Positions 10,342-18,402 of a stretch of 64,000 nucleotides of DNA are shown here, piece after piece; position 1 is the stretch's first letter; every line of letters starts with the position of its first letter. The notes beneath the pieces are model-generated. The model worked only from the letters and a program-made list of their open reading frames with translations, had not been told where the DNA came from and did no database searches. The position numbers were made by a program, and so were the translations under genes. Origin of the DNA: Mesorhizobium sp. CAU 1732 (lineage in GTDB: Bacteria; Pseudomonadota; Alphaproteobacteria; Rhizobiales; Rhizobiaceae). The stretch is taken from contig NZ_JBDQQR010000001.1 in the NCBI RefSeq assembly GCF_039888675.1, positions 682,001 to 746,000 of the forward strand. The letters run 5' to 3'.

Positions 10342-11220
10342 CTACGCCGCAAATCGCGTCGCGTCGGCACCGTAATAGTTGATGTAGCGTGACGAGATCG
10401 TCTCGACCGGCAGCACGATGAAAACATCGGTCGTGCCGAAATCATGATCGACGACGCAGCCGTCGCCGATCTTCGCGCCAAGCCGCAGATATCCTTTGAT
10501 CAATGGTGGCATCGCGGCCAGGGCCGAGCGCGCATTGACGACCTCGGTCGGCATCAGATCCATCGCGTGATAGCGTGATGGCACGGCGCCCACGTGCCAT
10601 TCGCCGTCGGCGCGGCAGTTTTGCGCCAGGAACGACAGCGCCTCGGCATGTGCCGCCGGAACCGTGCCGAAAAAGGATGCACAGCCGGTCATCACGCCGA
10701 TGCCGTGGCGGTTCACATAGGCCCAGATGCCCTGCCACAGAAGCTCGATCGTCCGCCGCGAGCGATAGTCCGGCAAGACGCAGGAGCGCCCCAGCTCAAG
10801 GAACTGAAGCGTCGGGTGGCGCGCGACCAGCGCCTCCATCTCGAACTCGTCGCTCGAATAGAACCCGCCGGCCGCAAGGGCCGCATCCTGTCGCAGCAGG
10901 CGATAGGTGCCGACGATACGGTGGCGCACGGGGCCCTCGATCGCATTGTCGATGACGAGCAGATGGTCGCACAGATCGTCGAAACGATCGGCATCGCGGC
11001 GGTCCTGCAGACCGGCGGCCTGAGCGCGCGCGCCGAGCTCTTCGTGAAACACGCGGTAGCGGATTTCCTGGGCGGAGGCGACCTCGTCGCTGCCGTTGGC
11101 AAGCCGCACTTCCAGCGTTCCGATGCGGCCCAACGGCGCATTCGTCAGCGTCTCGGCGGAAAATTGCCCAGGCTGAAGCGTCGAATTTCGGGTCGTGCTC
11201 TCAGTCATGATAGTGCGCAT
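10342..11220 (-). CDS. olsB: L-ornithine N-alpha-acyltransferase (ornithine lipid synthesis, OlsB)
   Basis: OlsB transfers a 3-hydroxyacyl chain from acyl carrier protein to the alpha-amino group of ornithine, giving lyso-ornithine lipid, the first step of phosphorus-free ornithine lipid synthesis. The 292-residue protein matches the usual OlsB length of about 290-300. It has the GNAT-like acyltransferase fold with IRYRVFHEELGA near residues 53-64, the Arg-rich segment IVGTYRLLRQ, FLELGRSCVLPDYRSRRTI and GCASFFGT. Malic enzyme, olsB and histidine kinase genes occur in the same order in Sinorhizobium, which supports the call. GGAG lies 8 nt before the ATG at 11220. The second enzyme, OlsA, is not in the window. 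Confidence 0.87.
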   Translation of the reverse strand: MRTIMTESTTRNSTLQPGQFSAETLTNAPLGRIGTLEVRLANGSDEVASAQEIRYRVFHEELGARAQAAGLQDRRDADRFDDLCDHLLVIDNAIEGPVRHRIVGTYRLLRQDAALAAGGFYSSDEFEMEALVARHPTLQFLELGRSCVLPDYRSRRTIELLWQGIWAYVNRHGIGVMTGCASFFGTVPAAHAEALSFLAQNCRADGEWHVGAVPSRYHAMDLMPTEVVNARSALAAMPPLIKGYLRLGAKIGDGCVVDHDFGTTDVFIVLPVETISSRYINYYGADATRFAA

Positions 11221-11304
11221 GGCTGATTCTCCTCGCTGCGGCCACCTCTGAGGAGTGCAATACGCGGATACTGCAACAACACTGTGACCGATACGCGGTG
11301 ACGA

Positions 11305-13596
11305 TCAGGCGGTGGCCTGGTTCACGACCGCGTCGACCATCGCCTGCGGATCGACAGGCTTGGTGAGAAAACCCGTCGCGCCATGGGCGATGACCCCGTG
11401 CCGGGTCTTTTCCTGGCTGTCGGCCGACAAAACGAGGATCGGCACGGCCGGCATGCCCTTGGCTTCCTCGTATTTGCGGATATGGGCGATCGCGTCGAGC
11501 CCGTCCATCACCGGCATGTGCAGATCCATCAGCACGACATCGTACTGATGCGCGCCGCCGTTTGCGGTCAAGGCCTCGACGGCTGCCTTGCCGTTACGGA
11601 CGACCTCCACCTGATGGCCGGCCTTGGTAAGCACGGAACGCGCGAGCAGGGCGTTGATGTCGTTGTCTTCCGCGATCAGGATCGAGTAACCGCCTGCCGG
11701 CTGTCCCGCCGCGCCCGCAGCCTTTGTTGCCGGCGCGTCGCTCTGCGGTGCCTGTGTCTGTGCGTTGAGCAGCATGCGCATCAATGTTTCGCTGCGCACG
11801 GGGCGCGCGAGGAAGGTGTGGTAGCCGCTCGCGCGATACTGCGCGAGCTGGCCGCGATCGGTGGGCGCGATGAGCGTGATCGCCTCGACTGGGTCGATCC
11901 CGGCCTTGCGCAGCCGCTTGAGCACGCGCCCGTCCGTACGCTCGATGGCGGCGTCGACCAGCACGACGTCGTAGCCATGTGAGCAGGTCCGAGCCGCGCC
12001 CGCCTCCTCGACGGTCCGGGCGATCTCGGCCAGTCCTCCATGCGCGGAAATCGTCCGGGCGATCGCCTCGGCTTCCATCAAATTGGCCGACAGGATGAGC
12101 GCGCGCCGGCCCGCGAGTGCATCGCCGAAACCGATCGGGCGGTCAACGGCCTCCATTGCGGGAATGGTGACGGTGAATTCCGCGCCTTTGCCCGGCTCGC
12201 CCTTGACCGAGATTGCGCCGTCCATCGCTTCGACGATCCGACGCGAGATCGAGAGCCCAAGTCCCGCCCCGCCATGCCGCCGCGTCGATGTGCCGTCACC
12301 CTGCTCGAACTCCTCGAAGATGCGGGCGATATCCTGCTTACGCAGTCCGGGACCAGTGTCGAAGACGCTGATGCTCAACTGGCGGCGCGCCGGTCCGGGC
12401 GTCATTTCGAGGGTAACGAGCACACCGCCGGCTTCGGTGAACTTCACTGCGTTTCCGACGATGTTGAGCAGGACCTGCCGCAGCCGGCCGGGGTCCGCCA
12501 GAATCATGGCCGGAACGTCCGGCGCGATGTGGCACCCGAGGCCGATATCCTTGGCATAGGCGCGCGGCGCCAGCAGTTCGACCACGTTTTCGATCAGCTC
12601 GCGCGGCGACACGGCCTGCGGTTCGAGCTCGAACTTGCCGACTTCGATCTTGGAATAGTCGAGCAGGTCCTCGATCAGCGCCAGGAGCGCGGATGCGGAG
12701 GTGGAGACCGCGCCGACATAGGTCATCTGCTCCGGCGTGAGCCGCGTGTCGGCGAGGAGTTTCGCCATGCCCATGATGCCGTTCATCGGCGTCCGGATCT
12801 CGTGGCTCACGGTCGCGAGGAAACGCGACTTCGCCTGGTTCGCCGATTCGGCCCGCTCGCGAGCGTTGATGAGCGCCGTCTCGGCCCGCTTGCGGGCGGT
12901 GATGTCGCGCGCGATCGCACGGTGGGAGACGGCGTTGTTTTCCTTGTCGCGCACCGACAGCTCGATCCACGAGAACCACCGCACGCCGCTCTCGGTGCGG
13001 ATTGCGACGTCGGTGGAGCTCAGGCATTCGCCGTCGGAAAACGCGCTGTCGGGAACGAGGCCGATATCGATGCCGAGTTCGAGCAGCTTGCGCCCGCTGA
13101 GAATGCCGGGCTCGCAGCCGAGAATGTCCGAAAGCACGCTGTTGGCGTAGACGATGCGCCCGTCGCGGTCGCGATGCACCACGATGTCGCCGAGCGCGTC
13201 GATGAGGCCGTGAAAGCGCTCCTCGCTTTCCTGAAGCTCCCACATGCGATCGGCGAGCTGCTCGATCTCCTCGCGGCTGCGCGTCGTCGTTTCGGCGAGC
13301 ATCAGGGCCAGCCGCCCTTCCTTGCGCATGTCGCGGATCTGCATCGAGAGTGCGCCGAGGCCGATGGCTACGAGCGCGATGATGACAATCCACGACGCGC
13401 CGGTGAGCGTCGCGACGCCGGCGAGCGACAGGAGCGCCACGACCAGTGCAGGGCGCGTGAACGAGCGCCGCGGCTCCAGCGTACGCGGCACGAGCGGCGG
13501 CGGTGTGATGCGCAGGCGTCGCTGTCTGCCGCGCCCCTCCGGGGGCACGAACTGCCTCTCGTCCTGCCGCTCGGCTGTGTCGAGTTCATCCGTCAT
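11305..13596 (-). CDS. Hybrid sensor histidine kinase (2 TM, PAS, HisKA, HATPase, degenerate and intact receivers)
   Basis: The protein has 763 residues from the ATG at 13596; a GTG lies one codon earlier. Numbering here is from the GTG. Two TM helices with almost no loop (about 51-90) are followed by a coiled linker and a PAS domain (about 126-240). HisKA has FLATVSHEIRTPMNG with phosphoacceptor H266. The HATPase region carries NIVGNAVKFT, FDTGPGLRK and GGAGLGLSIS. A first receiver-like domain (about 490-615) lacks the acidic pair (LSANLMEAE) and has Arg where the conserved Lys is expected (LARPV), so it looks inactive. The second receiver (about 640-762) is complete: IAEDN, D692 in VVLMDLHMP, and LTKPVD. 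The absence of a periplasmic domain suggests a cytoplasmic or membrane signal. It is conserved next to olsB in rhizobia; its partner is unknown. Confidence 0.9.
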   Translation of the reverse strand: MTDELDTAERQDERQFVPPEGRGRQRRLRITPPPLVPRTLEPRRSFTRPALVVALLSLAGVATLTGASWIVIIALVAIGLGALSMQIRDMRKEGRLALMLAETTTRSREEIEQLADRMWELQESEERFHGLIDALGDIVVHRDRDGRIVYANSVLSDILGCEPGILSGRKLLELGIDIGLVPDSAFSDGECLSSTDVAIRTESGVRWFSWIELSVRDKENNAVSHRAIARDITARKRAETALINARERAESANQAKSRFLATVSHEIRTPMNGIMGMAKLLADTRLTPEQMTYVGAVSTSASALLALIEDLLDYSKIEVGKFELEPQAVSPRELIENVVELLAPRAYAKDIGLGCHIAPDVPAMILADPGRLRQVLLNIVGNAVKFTEAGGVLVTLEMTPGPARRQLSISVFDTGPGLRKQDIARIFEEFEQGDGTSTRRHGGAGLGLSISRRIVEAMDGAISVKGEPGKGAEFTVTIPAMEAVDRPIGFGDALAGRRALILSANLMEAEAIARTISAHGGLAEIARTVEEAGAARTCSHGYDVVLVDAAIERTDGRVLKRLRKAGIDPVEAITLIAPTDRGQLAQYRASGYHTFLARPVRSETLMRMLLNAQTQAPQSDAPATKAAGAAGQPAGGYSILIAEDNDINALLARSVLTKAGHQVEVVRNGKAAVEALTANGGAHQYDVVLMDLHMPVMDGLDAIAHIRKYEEAKGMPAVPILVLSADSQEKTRHGVIAHGATGFLTKPVDPQAMVDAVVNQATA

Positions 13597-13636
13597 CACG
13601 CCGCGACCATAGCGGGCAACGATTAGGGAAGCTTTC

Positions 13637-13667
13637 GGCCGGTCGCTACAATTTTAGCGAGCCGGCC
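13637..13667 (-). terminator. Hairpin downstream of the AcuI-like reductase gene
   Basis: GGCCGGTCGCTA (13637-13648) pairs with TAGCGAGCCGGCC (13655-13667) with one bulged base and a 6-nt CAATTT loop. It starts 7 nt past the reductase stop codon on the minus strand. There is no clear T tract, so it may be a 3'-end stabiliser rather than a strict intrinsic terminator. It separates the reductase from the sensor kinase gene. Confidence 0.55.
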
Positions 13668-13674
13668 TGACAGC

Positions 13675-14664
13675 CTACATTTCCACGACCACGCGGCCGC
13701 GAACGGTGCCTGCCATGATGTCGTTTGCCGCGTTTATGACGCCGCTGAACGGAATGACGGTCGAGAGCGCCGTCAGCTTGGCGTGGTCGAGGTCCTCGGT
13801 GATCCGGCGCCACGCCTCGAGGCGGATTTCCTTCGGCGCCATGACGGAATCGATGCCGAGGAGCGAGACGCCGCGCAGGATGAAGGGTGCAACGCTGGTC
13901 GGGAGGTCCATGCCGCCCGCCAGGCCGCACGCCGCGACCGCGCCGCCATAAGCTGTCATCGAGAGCACGTTTGCGAGCGTGTGGCTTCCCACCGCATCGA
14001 CCGCGCCTGCCCAGCGTTCTTTCGCGATCGGCTTGGCCGGCGCTTCCAGTTCGGAACGGGCGATGATCTCGGCGGCACCGAGTTCCTTGAGGAAATCGGC
14101 TTCGTTGGGACGACCGGTCGAGGCGATCACGTGGTAGCCGAGTTTCGACAGGATGGAGATCGCAACCGTGCCGACACCGCCGGCCGCACCGGTCACCACG
14201 ACAGGACCGCGCTCCGGCGTGATGCCGTGGCGTTCCAGCGCCATGACGCAGAGCATCGCCGTATAACCCGCCGTGCCGACGGCCATGGCGTCGACCGGTG
14301 TCATGGAGGACGGCAGCGGCACGAGCCAGTCGCCATTGACGCGGGCGCGTTCGGCATAGGCGCCGTGATGGGTTTCGCCGACGCCCCAGCCATTGAGGAT
14401 GACGCGGTCGCCTTCCTTCCAGTCGGCATGGTCGGACGAGATGACCGTGCCCGCGAAATCGATGCCGGGCACGAGCGGCCAGCGCCGGATCACGGGAGCC
14501 TTGCCGGTGATGGCGAGACCGTCCTTGTAGTTCACCGTCGTTGCCTCGACCGCGACCGTGACGTCGCCTTCCATCAGATCCGCTTCGTTCATGTCGACCA
14601 TATCGACAGACTGCTTTTTCTCCTCGTCGCGGGAGACGAGGATGGCTTTGAACGTATCGGACAT
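13675..14664 (-). CDS. acuI: MDR-family NADPH oxidoreductase, AcuI/YhdH type (acrylyl-CoA reductase-like)
   Basis: The 329-residue zinc-independent medium-chain dehydrogenase is cytoplasmic. YhdH/AcuI proteins reduce acryloyl-CoA to propionyl-CoA with NADPH, as in DMSP and 3-hydroxypropionate metabolism. The GroES-like half includes [18 protein letters not shown] and [10 protein letters not shown]; the Rossmann half has [14 protein letters not shown] (about residues 152-165) and [10 protein letters not shown]. No zinc-ligand cysteine cluster is seen, as expected for the family. GGGAG lies 6 nt before the ATG at 14664. The frame stays open upstream through the lspA region, but that is not coding. 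The substrate assignment rests on family resemblance only. Confidence 0.82.
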   Translation of the reverse strand: MSDTFKAILVSRDEEKKQSVDMVDMNEADLMEGDVTVAVEATTVNYKDGLAITGKAPVIRRWPLVPGIDFAGTVISSDHADWKEGDRVILNGWGVGETHHGAYAERARVNGDWLVPLPSSMTPVDAMAVGTAGYTAMLCVMALERHGITPERGPVVVTGAAGGVGTVAISILSKLGYHVIASTGRPNEADFLKELGAAEIIARSELEAPAKPIAKERWAGAVDAVGSHTLANVLSMTAYGGAVAACGLAGGMDLPTSVAPFILRGVSLLGIDSVMAPKEIRLEAWRRITEDLDHAKLTALSTVIPFSGVINAANDIMAGTVRGRVVVEM

Positions 14665-14735
14665 GGAAAACTCCCGGTGGCGGCTGCTTTTGGCGCGACT
14701 GTGCGTGGCTGTCCCGTCGAGGTCAACCTGAACCG

Positions 14736-14785
14736 AAGCATCGGACCGAAAAGTGGAATCCGGTTTTCGGACGGTTCCGATGCTT
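14736..14785. repeat. RIME-like palindromic intergenic repeat, copy 1 (50 bp)
   Basis: The arms AAGCATCGG and CCGATGCTT enclose inner arms CCGAAAA and TTTTCGG around a GTGGAATCCGG loop region. The same 50-bp element occurs at 41645-41694. The terminal pair is A-T here and G-C in the other copy, a compensatory change that argues for pairing. It is of the type scattered widely in Rhizobiales chromosomes. It lies between lspA and the AcuI-like reductase gene. Confidence 0.85.
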
Positions 14786-14794
14786 AAGCAAAGA

Positions 14795-14839
14795 GATAGA
14801 TCGCCACTTGTGCGTCCTGTGGACGCATGGCGATCTATC
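14795..14839 (-). terminator. Strong hairpin at the 3' end of lspA
   Basis: GATAGATCGCCA and TGGCGATCTATC pair, and inside them TGCGTCC pairs with GGACGCA around a TGT loop. The hairpin overlaps the lspA stop codon at 14835-14837. It is followed on the minus strand by the RIME-like repeat. It likely ends or stabilises the rlmI-like/trmH-like/lspA transcript; no T tract is obvious. Confidence 0.6.
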
Positions 14840-15326
14840 GTGTCTTGCCGGCTTTGCGCGACCTGCGCCAGACGAGGAACTCGTCGAGGATCACCAGTGC
14901 CGCGCCGACCGTGATGAACGCGTCGGCGAGGTTGAAGACCGCGAACGACCATGTGGGCAGGTAGAAGAGCACGTAGTCGATGACATAGCCGTGCCAGACG
15001 CGGTCGATCAGGTTGCCGATCGCTCCGCCGACCACGAGCGCGAAGCCGAAGCGCGCAATGCGCTGCGCCGGGTCGGTCTTGGCCGCGATCCAGGTGACGA
15101 AGCCTATGACCGCAAGCGTGACGACGATGAGACCGACGCTGCCCAGATCGGAAAACATCGAAAACGCGATGCCGGTGTTGTGGGTGCGAAAGAGCGCCAA
15201 CGTCGGGATGACATTGACCTGCACATGCATGTCCAGACCGGTCTCGACGAGATACTTGATCACCTGATCGAGCGCGACGGCCAGCGTCACCACGACGGCG
15301 TAGAAGGCCGGTCCATGCAGTTTCAA
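14835..15326 (-). CDS. lspA: Lipoprotein signal peptidase (signal peptidase II)
   Basis: LspA cleaves the signal peptide of diacylglyceryl-modified prolipoproteins in the inner membrane. The 163-residue protein has four predicted TM helices, the usual size. The conserved aspartyl protease motifs are present: [16 protein letters not shown] (about 111-126) and [11 protein letters not shown] (about 139-149), each with a catalytic Asp. The N-terminal ALDQVIK and HNTGIAFSM motifs also fit. The start is a TTG at 15326 overlapping the stop of the upstream methyltransferase by 4 nt (TTGA), with GGA 8 nt upstream, so translation is probably coupled. A strong hairpin follows at the stop codon. Confidence 0.95.
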   Translation of the reverse strand: MKLHGPAFYAVVVTLAVALDQVIKYLVETGLDMHVQVNVIPTLALFRTHNTGIAFSMFSDLGSVGLIVVTLAVIGFVTWIAAKTDPAQRIARFGFALVVGGAIGNLIDRVWHGYVIDYVLFYLPTWSFAVFNLADAFITVGAALVILDEFLVWRRSRKAGKTR

Positions 15327-16180
15327 GCCATGTCCTTTCCGATCGTCGGCAGCGCGTGACGCCTGATTTCATAGAGCGCGACGCCGGTCGCCACCGCCAG
15401 ATTGAGCGAATCCGCGCGGCCCGCCTGGGGGATGCGGATCAGCGTGTCGCACGCGGACGCGATCGGCTCGGGCAGGCCCTGCTGCTCGTTGCCCATGACG
15501 AGCAGGATCGGGCCTTTTTTGTAATCGACCGTGCGATAATCGACGGAACCCTTGAGATGCGTGCCCACGAGGGTGACGCCGGCCGCCTTGCGCCATGCGA
15601 GGAAGGCGTCGACGCTGGCTTTCGCCACCGGCACGGCAAAGACTGAGCCCATCGTCGCGCGCACCGTTTCCACGGCGAACGGATCAGTCGTTTCGCCGAC
15701 GAGGATCACGCCCTTGGCGCCGACCGCGTCGACCGTGCGCAGGATCGTGCCGAGATTGCCGGGGTCGCGAACGCGATCTAGCGCGACCCACACCTCGTTG
15801 CCCGCCGGCTTGAAATCCTTCAGCGCGTGCCAGCGCTGCTGGAACACGCCGAGCACCATCTGCGGGTTGTCGCGACGCGTGATCGCGCCCAGAACCTTTT
15901 CGCTGACTTCGAGCACGAGGCCGCCGGTGGCGACCGTTCGCGCGGCGATCTTCTCGACGGCAGGATTGCCGCGCTGCGACTTACCGAAGACGAGCGTGCG
16001 GATCGTCCAGCCGAGATCGAGCGCGTCGATGACGAGCTTGAGGCCCTCTGCCATGAAAGCGTTCTGCTGGTCGCGATATTTCTTCTGCGCCAGCGCGCGG
16101 ATGTCCTTCACGACCGGGTTGGTGAGGCTGGTGACCTCCTTCACCTGGCCGACATGGCGTGCCTCGTCGCGTCCGTTCAT
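15323..16180 (-). CDS. SpoU/TrmH-family RNA 2'-O-ribose methyltransferase
   Basis: A SAM-dependent knotted (SPOUT) methyltransferase of 285 residues acting on rRNA or tRNA. An N-terminal substrate-binding domain ([12 protein letters not shown] region) precedes the SPOUT domain. Motif 1 is [18 protein letters not shown] with the catalytic Asn and Arg, motif 2 is [12 protein letters not shown], and motif 3 is [20 protein letters not shown]. The ATG at 16180 overlaps the upstream gene's TGA by 4 nt and its own stop overlaps lspA by 4 nt, so three genes form one coupled operon. The target nucleotide cannot be assigned; RlmB-like or TrmH-like are both possible. Confidence 0.9.
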   Translation of the reverse strand: MNGRDEARHVGQVKEVTSLTNPVVKDIRALAQKKYRDQQNAFMAEGLKLVIDALDLGWTIRTLVFGKSQRGNPAVEKIAARTVATGGLVLEVSEKVLGAITRRDNPQMVLGVFQQRWHALKDFKPAGNEVWVALDRVRDPGNLGTILRTVDAVGAKGVILVGETTDPFAVETVRATMGSVFAVPVAKASVDAFLAWRKAAGVTLVGTHLKGSVDYRTVDYKKGPILLVMGNEQQGLPEPIASACDTLIRIPQAGRADSLNLAVATGVALYEIRRHALPTIGKDMA

Positions 16181-17268
16181 GCCGCCACCCAGCGTGAAAA
16201 CAGCGAGGTGGAAAGCGCGCGGCCGGCCGATTTCTCGCGAATGATGAGCTCACCGGATTCGACGCGTCCGCCCATGCCGGCAAACGTGTCGCGCATCAGC
16301 GCATGGATCGCGAAGAAGGAGGACCGGATCGAATAGGCGGTGAGCACGACCGCGAGCGGCTTCGGCGTCAAAATCTCGCGGCAGATATCGGCCATGGCGG
16401 GCAGATGCTCGAAAAGCTGCCACACCTCGCCCTTCGGCCCGCGCCCATAGGCGGGCGGATCGAACAGGATGATGTCGTAGCGACTGCCGCGACGTTCCTC
16501 GCGCTCGACGAACTTCATCGCATCCTCGCAGATCCAGCGGATCGGCTTGTCCTGCAGACGCGCCAGTTCCTGGTTCTCGCGCGCCCAGCCGATCGCCTTC
16601 TTCGAGGCATCGACATGGGTGACTTCGGCCCCTACGCCTGCGGCCACCAATGACGCGACGCCGGTATAGCCGAACAGGTTGAGAACTTTTACGGGACGGC
16701 CGGCGCCCCGAATGAGGCCCGCCATGTGGTCCCAGTGCGAGCCCTGCTCGGGAAACACGCCGACATGGCGGAAGGACGTGAAACGGCCGAGATAATCGAC
16801 GCCGTCATGCTTCATCGGCCAGGTCTCGCCAAGCGGCTCATGCGGAAAGCGCCAGCGTCCCATGCCCTCTTCGTCGGTGTCCCCGGTGAAGACCGCGTCG
16901 GCCCTGGCCCATTCGCTGCCGGCCAGCGCCGGTTGCCAGATCGCCTGGCCTTCCGGCCGCTCGATGCGGTAGGGGCCGTATTGCTCGAGCTTCCGTCCAT
17001 TGCCGGAATCGATCAGGGCATAGTCGTCGTTGGGTGCGACTTCGAGAATAACGGGCAGCGTCTCTGCGGGCAGCGCGCCTTGCCGGCGCGCGATCGGACG
17101 GCGGATGAACGCGGGTTCCGGCTTCGTGGGCGCATCGCCGCGGGGTTCGCGCGCGCGCGCCTCGGCTGAGCCTTGCCGGCGTGAGCGGTCGTCTCCGCGC
17201 CTGTCGCGCACCTGTTTCAACGAAGCGTCTCCAAGAAAGTCCACCGCCTTCTGGCATAGGACCCCCAT
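16177..17268 (-). CDS. Class I SAM-dependent rRNA (cytosine-5) methyltransferase, RlmI-like
   Basis: The 363-residue protein has an N-terminal Arg-rich low-complexity stretch (about 20-65) before a RlmI/RlmK-like domain. SAM motif I is VLNLFGYTGVASLVAAGVG (about 196-214), motif II has VTHVDASKKAIGWARENQ, and motif IV is DIILFDPPAYGRGP. E. coli RlmI, the nearest named relative, methylates 23S rRNA, but rhizobial homologues are often annotated only as SAM-dependent methyltransferase. No PUA domain is obvious, unlike RlmI. ATG at 17268 is used; other starts are possible in the basic leader. It is the first gene of the coupled trio with the SpoU enzyme and lspA. Confidence 0.85.
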   Translation of the reverse strand: MGVLCQKAVDFLGDASLKQVRDRRGDDRSRRQGSAEARAREPRGDAPTKPEPAFIRRPIARRQGALPAETLPVILEVAPNDDYALIDSGNGRKLEQYGPYRIERPEGQAIWQPALAGSEWARADAVFTGDTDEEGMGRWRFPHEPLGETWPMKHDGVDYLGRFTSFRHVGVFPEQGSHWDHMAGLIRGAGRPVKVLNLFGYTGVASLVAAGVGAEVTHVDASKKAIGWARENQELARLQDKPIRWICEDAMKFVEREERRGSRYDIILFDPPAYGRGPKGEVWQLFEHLPAMADICREILTPKPLAVVLTAYSIRSSFFAIHALMRDTFAGMGGRVESGELIIREKSAGRALSTSLFSRWVAA

Positions 17269-17294
17269 GTTCGCAACCGAGGCAAAGCTGCGTC

Positions 17295-18395
17295 CTATCG
17301 CGCGGGAAGCAGCTTGCTGAACGCGTTCGTGAAGCGAACCTCGCCATCGTCGCCTTCCGCGACGCCTAGTGCGACGTCGAGCCGCTCGTCGGTGACGCGC
17401 ACCACGGCGAACCCGCCCATGAACGCGGCGACGGGCTTGAAGAGGTCCAGCTCGCCCTCACTGTAGATCATCGGTGTCTCGTGCTGATGGCCATGGAAGA
17501 TGCCGATGACGTTGTAGCCGACGATGGCGTCGAGAAGCGCCTGCCGCTCGTCGGCGCTCCACCAATGCGGTGCGCCGTGCCCCGCATCGTCGAAGGTCTT
17601 GCGATCCGGATCCCAGCTCTCGGTCGAGAAGCTGTCCCAGCCGTAGTGCTGGAACAGGATGACCGGCCGTCCGTCGGCAGCAAAGGTCGCCAGATCCCGT
17701 TTCAGCCACGGCAGCCCGCTCACGGCGCCCTTGCGGGTATCGCCGCCGAAGCGTTGCAATTGCACGAGATGCAGTCCGCCCCAATCCCACGAGAAATTGT
17801 CGGACTCCATGTCGTAATCGCTTGCCGGCAATGGCGGCTTGAAGATCACGCTCGGTCGGTGATTGACCTCGACATAGTCGCGCATTTCGCGCCTGTACCA
17901 ATCCGCGTGTGGCGGCGGACCATCCTGGTCGAGATCGTGATTGCCCAGCCCGACATAAACGGGAAAGTTGATGCGACCCGGGCCCGAACCCTCTTGATAG
18001 CGATGGCTGAACTGGAGGAGTTGCGTGCCCTCGGCGGGATCGGTGACCTGCCCGCCGCCGTCATCGGTCATGTCGCCGCCGATGACGAGACCGAGCGGCT
18101 TGCCGATCGGCGTGCCCGCGCTTGCAAGCCCCGTCGCCGCGCCGCCGATCTCGGCAGGCCAAATCTTCCCGCCCAGATGATTGAGCGCATTGACGTGACG
18201 CAGCAGGTTCGCGTCGGTCTTGCCCTCCTGCTCGCAATTCGGGCTGAGGCCACTTTGCGTGCGGCAGGCGTGAATGTCGTTGGTGAAGATGAACGTCGCG
18301 TCGATCTTGGCGCGCGTTGTGTCGGCTGAACCGGCCTGTGTCGCGCCAAGGCCCAGCAGGCAGGCGATGATGGGAAGCACCGCGAGCCTGCTCAT
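17295..18395 (-). CDS. Exported calcineurin-like metallophosphoesterase
   Basis: A 366-residue secreted or periplasmic phosphoesterase. The start at 18395 gives a signal peptide (MSRLAVLPIIACLLGLGATQ, cut near AGSA); GAGG lies about 6 nt upstream. The dimetal motifs appear in order: TNDIHAC (D-x-H), VIGGDMTDDGG (GD), VGLGNHDLDQDG (GNHD), ILFQHYGWDS (H) and GIFHGHQHET (GHxH). It starts 7 nt after the ornithine cyclodeaminase stop, so the two are likely co-transcribed. Several cysteines near residues 41-52 could form a disulfide. The substrate is unknown; nucleotides, phosphomonoesters or phospholipid head groups are possible. Confidence 0.88.
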   Translation of the reverse strand: MSRLAVLPIIACLLGLGATQAGSADTTRAKIDATFIFTNDIHACRTQSGLSPNCEQEGKTDANLLRHVNALNHLGGKIWPAEIGGAATGLASAGTPIGKPLGLVIGGDMTDDGGGQVTDPAEGTQLLQFSHRYQEGSGPGRINFPVYVGLGNHDLDQDGPPPHADWYRREMRDYVEVNHRPSVIFKPPLPASDYDMESDNFSWDWGGLHLVQLQRFGGDTRKGAVSGLPWLKRDLATFAADGRPVILFQHYGWDSFSTESWDPDRKTFDDAGHGAPHWWSADERQALLDAIVGYNVIGIFHGHQHETPMIYSEGELDLFKPVAAFMGGFAVVRVTDERLDVALGVAEGDDGEVRFTNAFSKLLPAR

Positions 18396-18402
18396 CGCCG
18401 CC

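Noticed and set aside
12040..13626. 528-codon plus-strand frame opposite the sensor kinase
   Set aside because: The minus-strand frame encodes clear PAS, HisKA, HATPase and receiver motifs; this is its shadow.
13675..15372. Apparent single 565-codon frame joining the AcuI-like reductase to the lspA region
   Set aside because: The reductase family begins at 14664 with a good ribosome-binding site; lspA is read in another frame, so there is no fusion.
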